Shown here in pieces: positions 29,247 through 37,713 of a stretch of DNA of 64,000 nt. The DNA is from Hydrogenophilales bacterium (GTDB lineage Bacteria > Pseudomonadota > Gammaproteobacteria > Burkholderiales > Thiobacillaceae), in the NCBI GenBank assembly GCA_016719465.1, contig JADJYY010000017.1, positions 1-64,000 of the forward strand. The letters are read 5' to 3'. Within the stretch, counting starts at the first letter, position 1. Every line of letters starts with the position of its first letter. The notes under the pieces were generated by a model. It did not search any database. It was not told the DNA's origin and saw nothing but the letters and a program-made list of their open reading frames with translations. Made by a program: the position numbers and the translations under genes.

Positions 29247-30012
29247 GCCGACCCTGGTCCTGGCCTTTCTCGCCGGCCTGGCCGGCGCCGGCCATTGCTG
29301 GACCATGTGCGGCGGTATCGCGGGCGGGGCGTTCCTGGCCTGCGCCGGACCCTCGCGTCGGGCCTGGCCCCATCTGGGCTACCACGCCGGGCGGATCCTC
29401 GCCTACACCCTGCTGGGCGGGCTCGCCGCCGGCATCGGCCAGGCCATCGTGCTGACCGGCGGGGTGGGTCGCGTCCAGGGGGGGCTGTATGTCGTCGCCG
29501 GGGTGCTGATGGTGTGGGCGGGGTTGAGGGTGATGGGCTTTCTCCCTCTCCCGCGGGCGGGAGAGGGCTGGGGTGAGGGGGACGAAAACGAAAACGCAAA
29601 CCCTCGCAATCTGTCCGGCACCCTCACCCCCATCCCCTCTGATGAAACCTCCAGCCAATCGACCAGGCGGGCGGGCGGCGCCCGCCAAGCCGCCGCTTAT
29701 CCCGCCTGCGGGAGAGGGGGAAAGAACTGGCCACTCGCCGGTTTTTTCAACGGCCTGATGCCCTGCGCCCTGGTGTTTTCCCTCACCCTCAAAGCCGCCA
29801 CCGCGCCCTCCATCTTCCACGGCGCGGGCTGGCTGTTCGCCTTTGGCCTGGGCACGGTTCCGGCCATGCTGCTGGTGAGCGTCCTGGCCCACTGGCTGGG
29901 CGGCCAGTCCCGCCTCTGGCTGCGCCGGGGCGCCGGGCTGCTGGTCGTGGTCCTCGGGCTGCAGGCGGTGTTGGCCGGGGCCGAGTTTTTCCGCGTCATG
30001 CTGTACTTGTGA
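29236..30012 (+). CDS. Sulfite exporter TauE/SafE (DsbD-like) family protein with repeat-derived loop
   Basis: A six-helix membrane protein with AGHCWTMCGGIAGG in the first helix and NGLMPCALVFSLTLKAA in the fourth, the paired Cys pattern of the DsbD/CcdA-like SafE family that moves electrons or metals. Between helices 3 and 4 about 60 extra residues (LPRAGEGWGEGDENENANPR ... PACGRGGKN) come from two palindromic repeat units. Frame and helices are intact. Confidence 0.85.
   Translation: MNAEPTLVLAFLAGLAGAGHCWTMCGGIAGGAFLACAGPSRRAWPHLGYHAGRILAYTLLGGLAAGIGQAIVLTGGVGRVQGGLYVVAGVLMVWAGLRVMGFLPLPRAGEGWGEGDENENANPRNLSGTLTPIPSDETSSQSTRRAGGARQAAAYPACGRGGKNWPLAGFFNGLMPCALVFSLTLKAATAPSIFHGAGWLFAFGLGTVPAMLLVSVLAHWLGGQSRLWLRRGAGLLVVVLGLQAVLAGAEFFRVMLYL
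29540..29580. repeat. CTCCCTCTCCCGC palindrome inside the TauE-like gene
   Basis: CTCTCCCGC and GCGGGAGAG pair around GG, followed by a GGGGTGAGGGG tail. Read as LPLPRAGEGWGEGDE in the loop after helix 3. Confidence 0.75.
29619..29722. repeat. Second, composite repeat in the TauE-like gene
   Basis: It starts with CACCCTCACCCCCATCCCC and ends with CCGCCTGCGGGAGAGGGGG, the two ends of the same repeat family, with GGCGGGCGGGCGGCGCCCGCC, itself palindromic, between them. It stays in frame (LTPIPSDETSSQSTRRAGGA). Confidence 0.65.
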
Positions 30013-30061
30013 GAACAAGCGCGGGCAGGACGTTTTTTCCAACAGAACCAAGGAGAGTTCC

Positions 30062-30664
30062 ATGCAACGCCGTGAAATGTTCAAGCTACCCCTGATCGCC
30101 GCCGCCACCCTGGCCATTCCCGCCGCGCGGGCCGCCGACAGGTGCGAGACCGATGGCACCCCGCTGCAATTCGTGCCCAAGACCCCCAAGGATGCCTCGC
30201 CCCTGGAAAACGAGCTGAAGAAATATCCCAAGTGTCCCTATTGCGGCATGGACCGGACCCAGTACCACCATGCCCGTCATCTGGTGCACTACGCCGACGA
30301 CCTGGTGGACGGCACCTGTTCCATCCACTGCCTGGCGATTTCCCTGGCCATCAACCTGGACCGGGAGCCCAAGGCCATCTACGCGCCGGACAACGCCAGC
30401 GCCGAGGCGGTGAAGCCCCTGGTCAACGTGGACCAGGCCACCTACCTGATCGGGGGGAAACTGCCGGGGGTGATGACCCATCGCAGCAAGGTGTCCTTCG
30501 CCGGCAAGGAGGCGGCCATGGCGGCCAAGGAGAAGCACAACGGCGAGATCGGCGATTTTGCCGCCGCCCTGAGCGCCAGCTACGCCGACCTGGCCAAGGA
30601 CACGCTGATGATCCGCAGGAAGCGGGAGGAACGGCGCCAGCACATGCAGAAGAAGAGCGGCTGA
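30062..30664 (+). CDS. NosL family protein with Tat-like signal
   Basis: A 200-residue NosL-type protein. The N-terminus QRREMFKLPLIAAATLAIPA resembles a twin-arginine signal. KCPYCGMDRTQYHHARHLVH is the NosL copper motif, and VDGTCSIHCLAISLA adds two more Cys. NosL is a copper(I) chaperone for nitrous oxide reductase, but no nosZ is present here. The charged tail (RRKREERRQHMQKK) is unusual. Confidence 0.85.
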   Translation: MQRREMFKLPLIAAATLAIPAARAADRCETDGTPLQFVPKTPKDASPLENELKKYPKCPYCGMDRTQYHHARHLVHYADDLVDGTCSIHCLAISLAINLDREPKAIYAPDNASAEAVKPLVNVDQATYLIGGKLPGVMTHRSKVSFAGKEAAMAAKEKHNGEIGDFAAALSASYADLAKDTLMIRRKREERRQHMQKKSG

Positions 30665-31149
30665 TGCGCAGGCGACTGGTCCTTGCCGCCTTCCTGGCCC
30701 TGGCCCTGCCGGCCGGGGCCGGGGAGCCGGCTTTCCCGAAGCCCGCGCCCCGGGACCTGTGCCCGGTGTGCGGCATGGTGGTAGGCAAGTACCCGGCCTG
30801 GATCGCCACGGTGGTGTACAAGGACGGCCATGCCCACCACTTCGACGGCGCCAAGGACCTGTTCAAGTACCTGTTCGATGTACCCCGTTATGCCCGAGGC
30901 CACCGGGCCGAGGACATCGCGCGCATCGGCGTCACCGAGTATTACGAACTCAAGCGCATCGACGCCCGCCAGGCCTGGTTCGTGATCGGTTCCGAGGTAA
31001 CGGGCCCCATGGGCCACGAACTGATACCCCTGGCCAGCCGGGCCGACGCCGAGGAGTTCCTGCGCGATCATCAGGGGCGGCGCATCCTGCGCTTCAACGA
31101 GGTGGGAAAGGAAATCCCGGCCAAGCTTGACGCCGGGCGTTTCGATTGA
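30664..31149 (+). CDS. Second NosL family protein
   Basis: A 161-residue NosL protein with a signal peptide (VLAAFLALALPAGAG) and the motif RDLCPVCGMVVGKYPAWIAT. HAHHFDGAKDLFKYLF and VTGPMGHELIPL are also typical. Start and previous stop share one base (TGATG). It closes the cluster that began at 25548. Confidence 0.88.
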   Translation: MRRRLVLAAFLALALPAGAGEPAFPKPAPRDLCPVCGMVVGKYPAWIATVVYKDGHAHHFDGAKDLFKYLFDVPRYARGHRAEDIARIGVTEYYELKRIDARQAWFVIGSEVTGPMGHELIPLASRADAEEFLRDHQGRRILRFNEVGKEIPAKLDAGRFD

Positions 31150-31264
31150 CCGGATTCGGGTCCGCGCGGGCGTGGCCCGCGGTGCCGGATTTCCCGGTCC
31201 GCTTGCGTCTCGCATACCATTCGCCATCCCGACTCGTCTCCGGGCGGTTCACCCGCCCGTCCCC

Positions 31265-32182
31265 ATGGTCATGCCTCCCGATCCCAATTCCACGCTCATG
31301 CCCCCCCGGGGCTGGCGTCTCTGGTGGACGGCGGCCCGGCCGCGCACGCTGACGCTTGCCGCCACGCCGGTTCTAGCCGGTAGCGCCCTGGCCTGGAGCG
31401 AAGGCGCTCCCCTCCATCTCATGCCGGCGCTGGCCGCCCTGTGCGGCGCCCTGCTGATCCAGGTGGGTACCAATCTCCACAACGACGCGGCGGATTTCGA
31501 GTCCGGCAATGATGGCGAGGAACGGGTGGGCCCGACCCGGGTGACCGCCGCCGGCTGGGCTCATCCCCGGGCGGTGCGGATGGCCGCCCTGTCCGCCTTT
31601 GCCCTGGCCGTGGCGCTGGGCGGCTATCTGGTGGCGGTGGGGGGATGGCCGATCCTGGCCATCGGCATCGCTTCCCTCCTGGCGGGCTGGGCCTACTCCG
31701 GCGGGCCGCGCCCGGTCTCCCATACGCCGTTCGGCGAAGTGCTGGTCTGGCTGTTTTTCGGTCTGGTGGCCGTGGCGGGCAGCCACTACCTGCAAAGCGG
31801 CGGGCTGGCCGCCTCGGCGCTGGTGACCGGGTCGGCTCTGGGCCTGCTGGCGGCGGCAGTGCTGCTGGTGAACAACACCCGCGATCGCGTCGGTGACCTC
31901 GCCGCCGGGCGTCGCACCCTGGCGGCGGTGCTGGGTCCGGAGCGGGCAAGGCGGGCCTACGCGCTCATGGTGCTGCTGCCCTTCATGGCCCCGTTCCCGC
32001 TGGCCTTCGGCGAACCGCTCCGCCCCGGTGCCTTGCTGGCCCTGCTGGCCTTGCTGCGCGGTCTGGTCCTGATCCGGGCCTTCGGCAGGGCGGAAGGGGC
32101 GGCGTTGAACGAGGTGCTGGCCTCCACCGCCAGGCTCTGTTTCGTGTTCGGCCTGCTGCTGGCGGTGGGCGTGTTGCTGTGA
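31265..32182 (+). CDS. menA: UbiA-family prenyltransferase, MenA type
   Basis: A roughly 305-residue membrane prenyltransferase with RPRTLTLAATPVLAGSALAW, the Asp-rich motif NLHNDAADFESG and LLVNNTRDRVGDLAAGRRTL. It resembles 1,4-dihydroxy-2-naphthoate polyprenyltransferase of menaquinone synthesis. No other men gene is near, so another aromatic substrate is possible. ATG 31265 and 31271 are both possible starts. It overlaps the next gene by 4 bp. Confidence 0.78.
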   Translation: MVMPPDPNSTLMPPRGWRLWWTAARPRTLTLAATPVLAGSALAWSEGAPLHLMPALAALCGALLIQVGTNLHNDAADFESGNDGEERVGPTRVTAAGWAHPRAVRMAALSAFALAVALGGYLVAVGGWPILAIGIASLLAGWAYSGGPRPVSHTPFGEVLVWLFFGLVAVAGSHYLQSGGLAASALVTGSALGLLAAAVLLVNNTRDRVGDLAAGRRTLAAVLGPERARRAYALMVLLPFMAPFPLAFGEPLRPGALLALLALLRGLVLIRAFGRAEGAALNEVLASTARLCFVFGLLLAVGVLL

Positions 32183-33056
32183 ATCACGCCATCGTCGATG
32201 TGATGTTGCCGGGCGCCCTGGCCTTCATCATGTTCGCCCTGGGATTGAATCTGGTGCCGGGGGATTTCATGCGCGTGTTCGCCCGGCCGCGTTCGGTTCT
32301 GGTCGGCCTGCTCGGCCAGGTCGTCATGGTTCCCGTCCTGGCCTTCGCCATTGCCGCCCTGTCGGGATTGCCGACCGAACTGGCGCTTGGCCTGATGATC
32401 CTCGCCGCCTGCCCCGGCGGCGTCAGTTCCGGATTGATCACCCACCTGGCCAGGGGCGAGACGGCGCTGTCCATCACCCTGACCGCCATCACCAGCGTGG
32501 TGGCGGTGGTGAGCGTGCCGCTGGTGGTGGACCTCTCCATGCGCCATTTCACCGGCGCCGGCGCCATGGTGGAACTGCCGGTGGGCAGGCTGGTGCGAGG
32601 CGTTTTCCTGCTTACCACCGTGCCGGTGGCCCTGGGCATGCTGTGCCGTCACCTATGGCCGGAGCCGGTGTCACGTCGGCAATCCGCGGCTTCGCGCCTG
32701 GCGACCAGTCTGTTCGTGCTCATCGTCATCGCCACCTTCGCCAGCCAGCATGAGACTTTGAGCCGGCACATCGCCAGCATCGGCCCCGTGGCGATCGCCC
32801 TCAATCTGTCAGTCATGGCGGGGGCTATGCCCTGGCCGCCGCCGCCGGCCTGGAGCGGCGCGACCGCATCGCCATCACCACGGAATGCGGCCTGCAGAAC
32901 GCCGCCCTGGGCATCTTCATCGCCGCCAGCCTATTCGCCGCGCCGGGCATGACCCTCGCTTCGGTGATCTATGCGCTGTTGATGAATGTGAGCGCCATCG
33001 CCTTCATCTTTCTCATGCGCCATCGCGCGGGATCCCCCGCATCGGCGGAGGCTTGA
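32179..33056 (+). CDS. Bile acid:sodium symporter family protein, frameshifted
   Basis: A 292-codon transporter of the BASS family with nine or ten helices. ACPGGVSSGLITHLARGE and, after the break, ECGLQNAALGIFIAASLF are the family motifs. One G is missing from a G-run near 32820; restoring it gives GGYALAAAAGLERRDRIAIT and a stop at 33056. The GTG start overlaps the menA stop. The substrate is unknown. Confidence 0.85.
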
Positions 33057-33085
33057 CGCGGCATGATCCCTACTGGAATTGGCGC

Positions 33086-34327
33086 TTAGAGAATCAGCCA
33101 GCCCGCCAGCAGGCCAGCCGCCACGGCGGCCATGCCGGGCAGCACCTGGCGGGCCAGGCCGGTGCCGCCAATGACCGTGGCCAGGCCGCTCTTGAAGGCG
33201 ATGTTGGCGAGCAGGGCCAGCAGCACGGTGGTGACGGCCTGATCCGCTTCCAGGTTGCCCAGCCCGAACAGCCGCAGGCTGGAGAGGGTGATGGCATCCA
33301 CGTCGGTGAGGCCGGAAACCAGGGCCACGGCGTAGACCCCATGGCTGCCCACCCAGTCCGACAGCCAGGCGGCGGCGAACAGCACGCCGGCATAGAGCAG
33401 CCCGAAGCCGATGGCCGCGCGCAGTTCCGTGGGGTTCTTCATGTCCAGGACCGGCGTCGCCGGTTTTTCGGCGAGACGCCGCCAGAACACATAGAGCATG
33501 GCCAGGCCGGCCAGGGCGCCGCCCCCCAGCAAGCCGAGCATGGGGCGTAGCAGGCCGGGCTGCAGCACAGCCACCAGCACGGACAGGCGGACCAGCACCA
33601 CCCAGTTGGCCAGCAGGATGATCAGGGCCGCCATGCCGGTCATGTGGGGGCTGTCGCGACTGTGGCGGGAAAAGGCCAGGGTGGTGGCGGTGCTGGAGGC
33701 GATGCCGCCGAACAGGCCGGTCAGAGGTGCCGCGCCGCTGTCCGGCGATGCGCAGCGCGGCGTAGCCGGCCAGGGAAAGGCCTGAGATCAGCACCACCAT
33801 CCACCAGATCTGGTAGGGGTTGAGGGCCTTGTAGGGACCGTAGTCCTGGTCCGGCAGGATGGGCAGGATGACGAAGGACAGCACCGCGAACTGCAGGATT
33901 GAAACCAGGTCCAGGCGGGTCAGGCTGCGGGTGGCGTCGCGCAATTCGGGTTTGAAGTAGAGCAGGGCGGTGGTGAGGATCGCCAGCATCACGGCCAGTT
34001 GTTCCATGCCGAACCAGACCAGGGCGCCCAGGGCGTAGCAGACCACCACGGCGGCGATGGTGGTGGTGCCGGGATCCTCCGACTCGCCATCCTTGAAATA
34101 GCTGGCCACCATCATGCCGCCCATGATGAGCAGGCCGGCGCCCAGCACCCAGGGCGCGCCGGTCTTTTGCGAAAGCAGGGCGCCCAGGGTGCCGGCCAGG
34201 GCCACCAGGGAGAAGGTGCGCAGGCCGGCCTTGGCGGCGGGGGAGCGCTCCCGTTCCAGGCCGATCAGCAGGCCCAGGGCGAGGCTGGTGAGAAAGGGAA
34301 GAGGGTGGAGAGTTCGTCCGGCGGCAT
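33086..34327 (-). CDS. MgtC/SapB-related DUF4010 membrane protein, frameshifted
   Basis: About 414 codons. The N-terminal MgtC-like part (MPPDELSTLFPFL, then ALGLLIGLERERSPAAKAGL) is followed by repeated membrane helices and the DUF4010 C-terminus (GLFGGIASSTATTLAFSRHS, SGLTDVDAITLSSLRLFGLG). Two single-base breaks, near 34291 and 33720, split it. The role is unknown. It is convergent with the symporter. Confidence 0.8.
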
Positions 34328-34387
34328 GCCCTGATTATGGACAACCGGCACGGATGCGCCATGGCGGGGAGGGGCGCGGGCAGGCTC

Positions 34388-35008
34388 TCAGGCCACCGGG
34401 ATCGTGTCCTTGAAGGCCGGGCGCTGCATCAGTCGGTCGTAGAGCTCGGACAGATTCGGGTGCTTGCGGCGCCAGTCGATCTCCGGAAAGCGGAAATCCA
34501 GATAGCCCAGGGCGCAGCCCACGGCGATGTCGGCCAGGCAGAAGAATTCCCCGGTGCACCAGGTCTGCTGGCCCAGTTCCTCGCTCAGGGCCTTGAGGCC
34601 GGCCTCGACCTTGCCCATCTGGCGGCGGATCCAGTCCGGGTCCTGCCTGTCGCCGGGGCGCTTCTTCTCCACGAACACCAGGGCCGCCGCGTCGCAGACG
34701 CCGTCGGCCAGGGCTTCCCAGCGCTTCACGGCGATGCGGGGCCGGGCGTCCTTGGGCAGCAGGTGGCCCACCGGGCTGACGTTCTCCAGGTATTCCACGA
34801 TGACCCGGGAGTCGAACAGGGTCTTGCCATCCTCCAGGACCCACACCGGCACCTTGCCCAGGGGGTTGAAGTCGGGCACGTGGGTATCGTCGTTCCAGGG
34901 CACGTCCAGCACGAATTCGTATTCGACGAACTTTTCCGCCGCGACGATGCGGACCTTGCGCACGAAGGGGCTGGTCAGGGAGCCGATGAGTTTCATTTTT
35001 TGCGACAT
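34388..35008 (-). CDS. Glutathione S-transferase family protein
   Basis: A 206-residue GST: thioredoxin-like N-terminus MKLIGSLTSPFVRKVRIVAA with the catalytic Ser region, GKVPVWVLEDGKTLFDSRVI (cis-Pro and glutathione contacts) and helical C-terminus GEFFCLADIAVGCALGYLDF. It resembles the stringent-starvation/YibF-like group. It follows gltX on the same strand. Confidence 0.93.
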   Translation of the reverse strand: MSQKMKLIGSLTSPFVRKVRIVAAEKFVEYEFVLDVPWNDDTHVPDFNPLGKVPVWVLEDGKTLFDSRVIVEYLENVSPVGHLLPKDARPRIAVKRWEALADGVCDAAALVFVEKKRPGDRQDPDWIRRQMGKVEAGLKALSEELGQQTWCTGEFFCLADIAVGCALGYLDFRFPEIDWRRKHPNLSELYDRLMQRPAFKDTIPVA

Positions 35009-35052
35009 GGCACTTGCGGGGTGTTTTTTCGAGGAGCGGATGGACGTTTGGC

Positions 35053-36464
35053 TTATTCCACCACGGCCAGGACATGGGGCCAGGCGGCGGCGAAGCGACG
35101 CAGGGTTTCCTCCCGGCCCAGCAGGGTCAGCACCTGGTCGATGGAGGGGGTCTGGGCCGTACCGAACAGGATCAGGCGCAGGGGCATGCCGATCTGGCCC
35201 ATCTTGAGGCCGAAGGCCTGGGCGGTGTCCTTGAGCAACTGGCCCAGGGCGGGCGCATCCCAGGCCACCCCGGCCAGCTCGGCCTGGAGCTTCTCGAAGG
35301 CGGGCAGGGCGGATTTCGGCAGCTTGGCGCGCAGTTCTTCCACCGCCGCCAGGGCCTGGCGGAAGTAGATGTGCAGGCCGTCGGCCAGTTCTTCCACGGT
35401 GTTGACCCGCTCCTTCACCAGGCCGATCAGGCCCGGCAATTCCGGCCGGCCGGCCGTGTCGATGCCCTGGGCTTGCAGGAAAGGCTGGACCAGTTCGGCC
35501 AAACGGGCGTTGTCCGCCTCCTTCAGGTACTGCTGATTCAGCCAGCCCAGCTTGGAGGCGTCGAAGCGGGCGGCGGAATGGCTGACGTGGCCGAGGTCGA
35601 ACCACTCGACGAATTGCCGGGCGTCGAATTTCTCGTCGTCGCCATGGCTCCAGCCCAGGCGCGCCAGGTAGTTGAGCAGGGCTTCCGGCAGATAGCCCTC
35701 CTCCCGGTATTGCAGTACCGACACGGCGCCGTGCCGCTTGGACAGGCGCTCGCCGTCCTGGCCCAGGATCATGGGCACGTGGGCGTAGGTGGGGATGGGG
35801 GCGCCCAGGGCCTTGAGGATGTTGATCTGGCGCGGCGTGTTGTTGACATGGTCGTCGCCGCGGATGACGTGGCTGATGGCCATGTCCCAGTCGTCCACCA
35901 CCACGCCGAAGTTGTAGGTGGGAATGCCGTCGCCGCGCACGATCACCAGGTCGTCCAGTTCCGCGTTGGCCACGGTGATGGGGCCCTTGATCATGTCGTT
36001 GAAGGTGACTTCGCCGTCCAGGGGGGTCTTGAAGCGGATCACCGGGGTGATTCCCGCGGGCGGCGCGGGCAGCGCCTTGCCGGCCTCGGGCCGCCAGCGG
36101 CCGTCGTAGCGGGGCTTGTCGCCGCGCGCCTTCTGGGCCTCGCGCATGACGTCCAGCTCATCCTTGCTGGCGTAGCAGTAATAGGCCTTGCCCTCCTCCA
36201 GCAACTAGTCCACCACCACCTTGTAGCGCTCCATGCGCTGCATCTGGTAGTAGGGCCCTCGTCCCAGTCGATGCCGAGCCAGGCCATGCCGTCCAGGATG
36301 GCCCGCACCGAGAACCTGGGTGGAGCGGACCTGGTCGGTGTCCTCGATGCGCAGGATGAACTCGCCGCCCATCTTGCGCGCGTGGCCCAGGAGAACAGGG
36401 CGGTGCGGGCGCCACCGATGTGCAGATAGCCGGTGGGCGAGGGGGCGAAGCGGGTGCGGACCAT
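35053..36464 (-). CDS. gltX: Glutamyl-tRNA synthetase, with frameshifts and one in-frame stop
   Basis: GluRS charges tRNA-Glu. MVRTRFAPSPTGYLHIGGAR holds the HIGH-type motif and GERLSKRHGAVSV the KMSKS-type motif; the anticodon domain runs to the end. The part from 36204 down is open, but an in-frame TAG sits at 36207-36205 (CAG expected, VVDQLLEEGKAYY), and indels near 36385, 36310 and 36255 scatter the first 85 codons. A cell needs this enzyme, so these are more likely sequence errors, unless a second copy exists. Confidence 0.9.
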
Positions 36465-36545
36465 GGCGTGGAGCAAGTGCGGAAAGCCCCGCATTCTACT
36501 GGAAGGCCTCGTCTCTCCATAAATCCGGTGTGACGCAAAAAGCCT

Positions 36546-36574
36546 TTGACCGGTGGCAGGGCCGTCATTAGAAT
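36546..36574 (+). promoter_or_regulatory. Sigma70 promoter of tRNA-Val
   Basis: TTGACC, 17 bp, TAGAAT, ending 41 bp before the tRNA. The GC-rich stretch GCGCCGCC after the -10 box is the discriminator type seen at stringently controlled stable RNA promoters. Confidence 0.75.
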
Positions 36575-36615
36575 GCGCCGCCTTGGATTGGCCCGATGAT
36601 TCAGGTCGATCCAGC

Positions 36616-36690
36616 GGGCAGTTAGCTCAGCGGTAGAGCACCGCCTTCACACGGCGGGGGCCACTGGTTCGATCCCAGTACTGCCCACCA
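36616..36690 (+). tRNA. tRNA-Val (anticodon CAC)
   Basis: The acceptor stem GGGCAGT pairs with ACTGCCC. The D arm (AGCTCAGCGGTAGAGC), anticodon stem CCGCC/GGCGG with loop TTCACAC, and T arm (CTGGTTCGATCCCAG) are complete; discriminator A and the CCA end are encoded. The loop gives anticodon CAC, which reads GUG. Confidence 0.97.
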
Positions 36691-36695
36691 AATCC

Positions 36696-36724
36696 ACAAA
36701 AGCCGGCCTCGAGCCGGCTTTTGT
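36696..36724 (+). terminator. Terminator after tRNA-Val
   Basis: Perfect 12-bp stem ACAAAAGCCGGC / GCCGGCTTTTGT with a 5-nt loop, starting 6 bp after the CCA. The T-run is inside the stem, so it could serve both strands. Confidence 0.85.
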
Positions 36725-36751
36725 CATTGTTCATCGCGCCGGGAGCGAAAA

Positions 36752-37387
36752 ATCGCCAAACGCTTCGATCTCCTGATCTTCGACTGGGATGGAACCCTGA
36801 TGGATTCCGCCGGGGTGATCGCGGCCTGCATCAGGCCAGCCGGACAGGGGGTTGCCGGTGCCCAGCCGCGGGAGCCAGGCATCATCGGCCTGGCCTGCGC
36901 AGGCCCTGGAAACCCTGTTCCCGCCTGCCGGAGGCAAGCATCAACCCTGGCCGACCACTATCGCCGCCATTTCCTGGGGCGGATGCGGAAATCCCTGTTC
37001 GAGGGCGCGCGAACTGATCGCCGATCTGCGCGCCGGGGCCATCTGCTGGCGGTGGCCACCGGCAAGGCCCGGCGGGGGCTGGACCGGGCCTTCGAGCATA
37101 CCGGCCTGAAGCCCCTGTTCCATGCCTCCCGCACCGCCGACGAGACCTTTTCCAAGCCTCACCCGGCCATGATCGAGGAGTTGCTGGACGAACTGATGAT
37201 CGCGCCGGAACGGGCATTGATGATCGGCGACACCACCCACGACCTGGAAATGGCGCGCAACGCCGGCATCGCCTCCCTGGCCGCCGGCTATGGCGCCCAC
37301 CCTCCCGAGGGGCTCACCGAGCATGGTGCGCTGGTCGTCTGTCATAGCTTCGCGGAGCTCGCCGCATGGCTCAGGGACAACGCCTGA
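36752..37387 (+). CDS. HAD-superfamily phosphatase, Gph-like, frameshifted
   Basis: A phosphoglycolate phosphatase-like HAD hydrolase. Motif I FDLLIFDWDGTLMDSAGVIA, motif II LLAVATGKA, motif III around KPHP and motif IV MIGDTTHDLEMARNAG are present. The middle (about 36840-37060) is split among frames by several indels; from 37040 on it is clean. No normal start codon is in frame: ATC 36752, after GGGAGCGAAAA, sits where ATG is expected (MAKRFDLL). The end overlaps the Rieske gene by 22 bp. Confidence 0.78.
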   Translation: MAKRFDLLIFDWDGTLMDSAGVIAACIRPAGQGVAGAQPREPGIIGLACAGPGNPVPACRRQASTLADHYRRHFLGRMRKSLFEGARTDRRSARRGHLLAVATGKARRGLDRAFEHTGLKPLFHASRTADETFSKPHPAMIEELLDELMIAPERALMIGDTTHDLEMARNAGIASLAAGYGAHPPEGLTEHGALVVCHSFAELAAWLRDNA

Positions 37388-37713
37388 TCTGCGCCGCCGC
37401 CGACCTGGCCGAAGCCGGGACGGGGATACGTTTCCAGCTGCGCCGGGAGGGCCGGGAGGTCCCGGCCTTCGTGATTCGCTGGCGTGGACAGGTCCGCGCC
37501 TATCTCAACCGCTGCGGTCATATCCCGGTCGAGCTCGATTGGCAGCCCGGGGAATTCTTCGATTTCTCGCGGCTATACTTGATCTGCGCCACCCATGGCG
37601 CCCTTTACGATCCGGCTACCGGAGCCTGTCTGGGCGGCCGTTGCGAGGGCAGGGGGCTGGCCGCCGTGGCGGTGGCCGAGCGGGACGGCAACATCTATTG
37701 CGAGGAATCCTGA
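37366..37713 (+). CDS. Rieske [2Fe-2S] domain protein
   Basis: A 115-residue soluble Rieske protein. The cluster ligands are Cys/His in NRCGHIPVE and YLICATHGALYDPATG. It likely carries electrons for an unknown partner. HAD phosphatase, Rieske and SppA genes often stand in this order in betaproteobacteria. sppA starts right after its stop. Confidence 0.9.
   Translation: MAQGQRLICAAADLAEAGTGIRFQLRREGREVPAFVIRWRGQVRAYLNRCGHIPVELDWQPGEFFDFSRLYLICATHGALYDPATGACLGGRCEGRGLAAVAVAERDGNIYCEES

Noticed and set aside
30062..31149. Part of a nitrous oxide reductase operon
   Set aside because: No nosZ, nosR, nosD or nosF-type gene adjoins; the ABC pair is of the MacB/LolDE type, not NosFY.
36616..36690. 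tRNA as attachment site of an integrated element
   Set aside because: No integrase gene and no copy of the tRNA 3' end is seen nearby.
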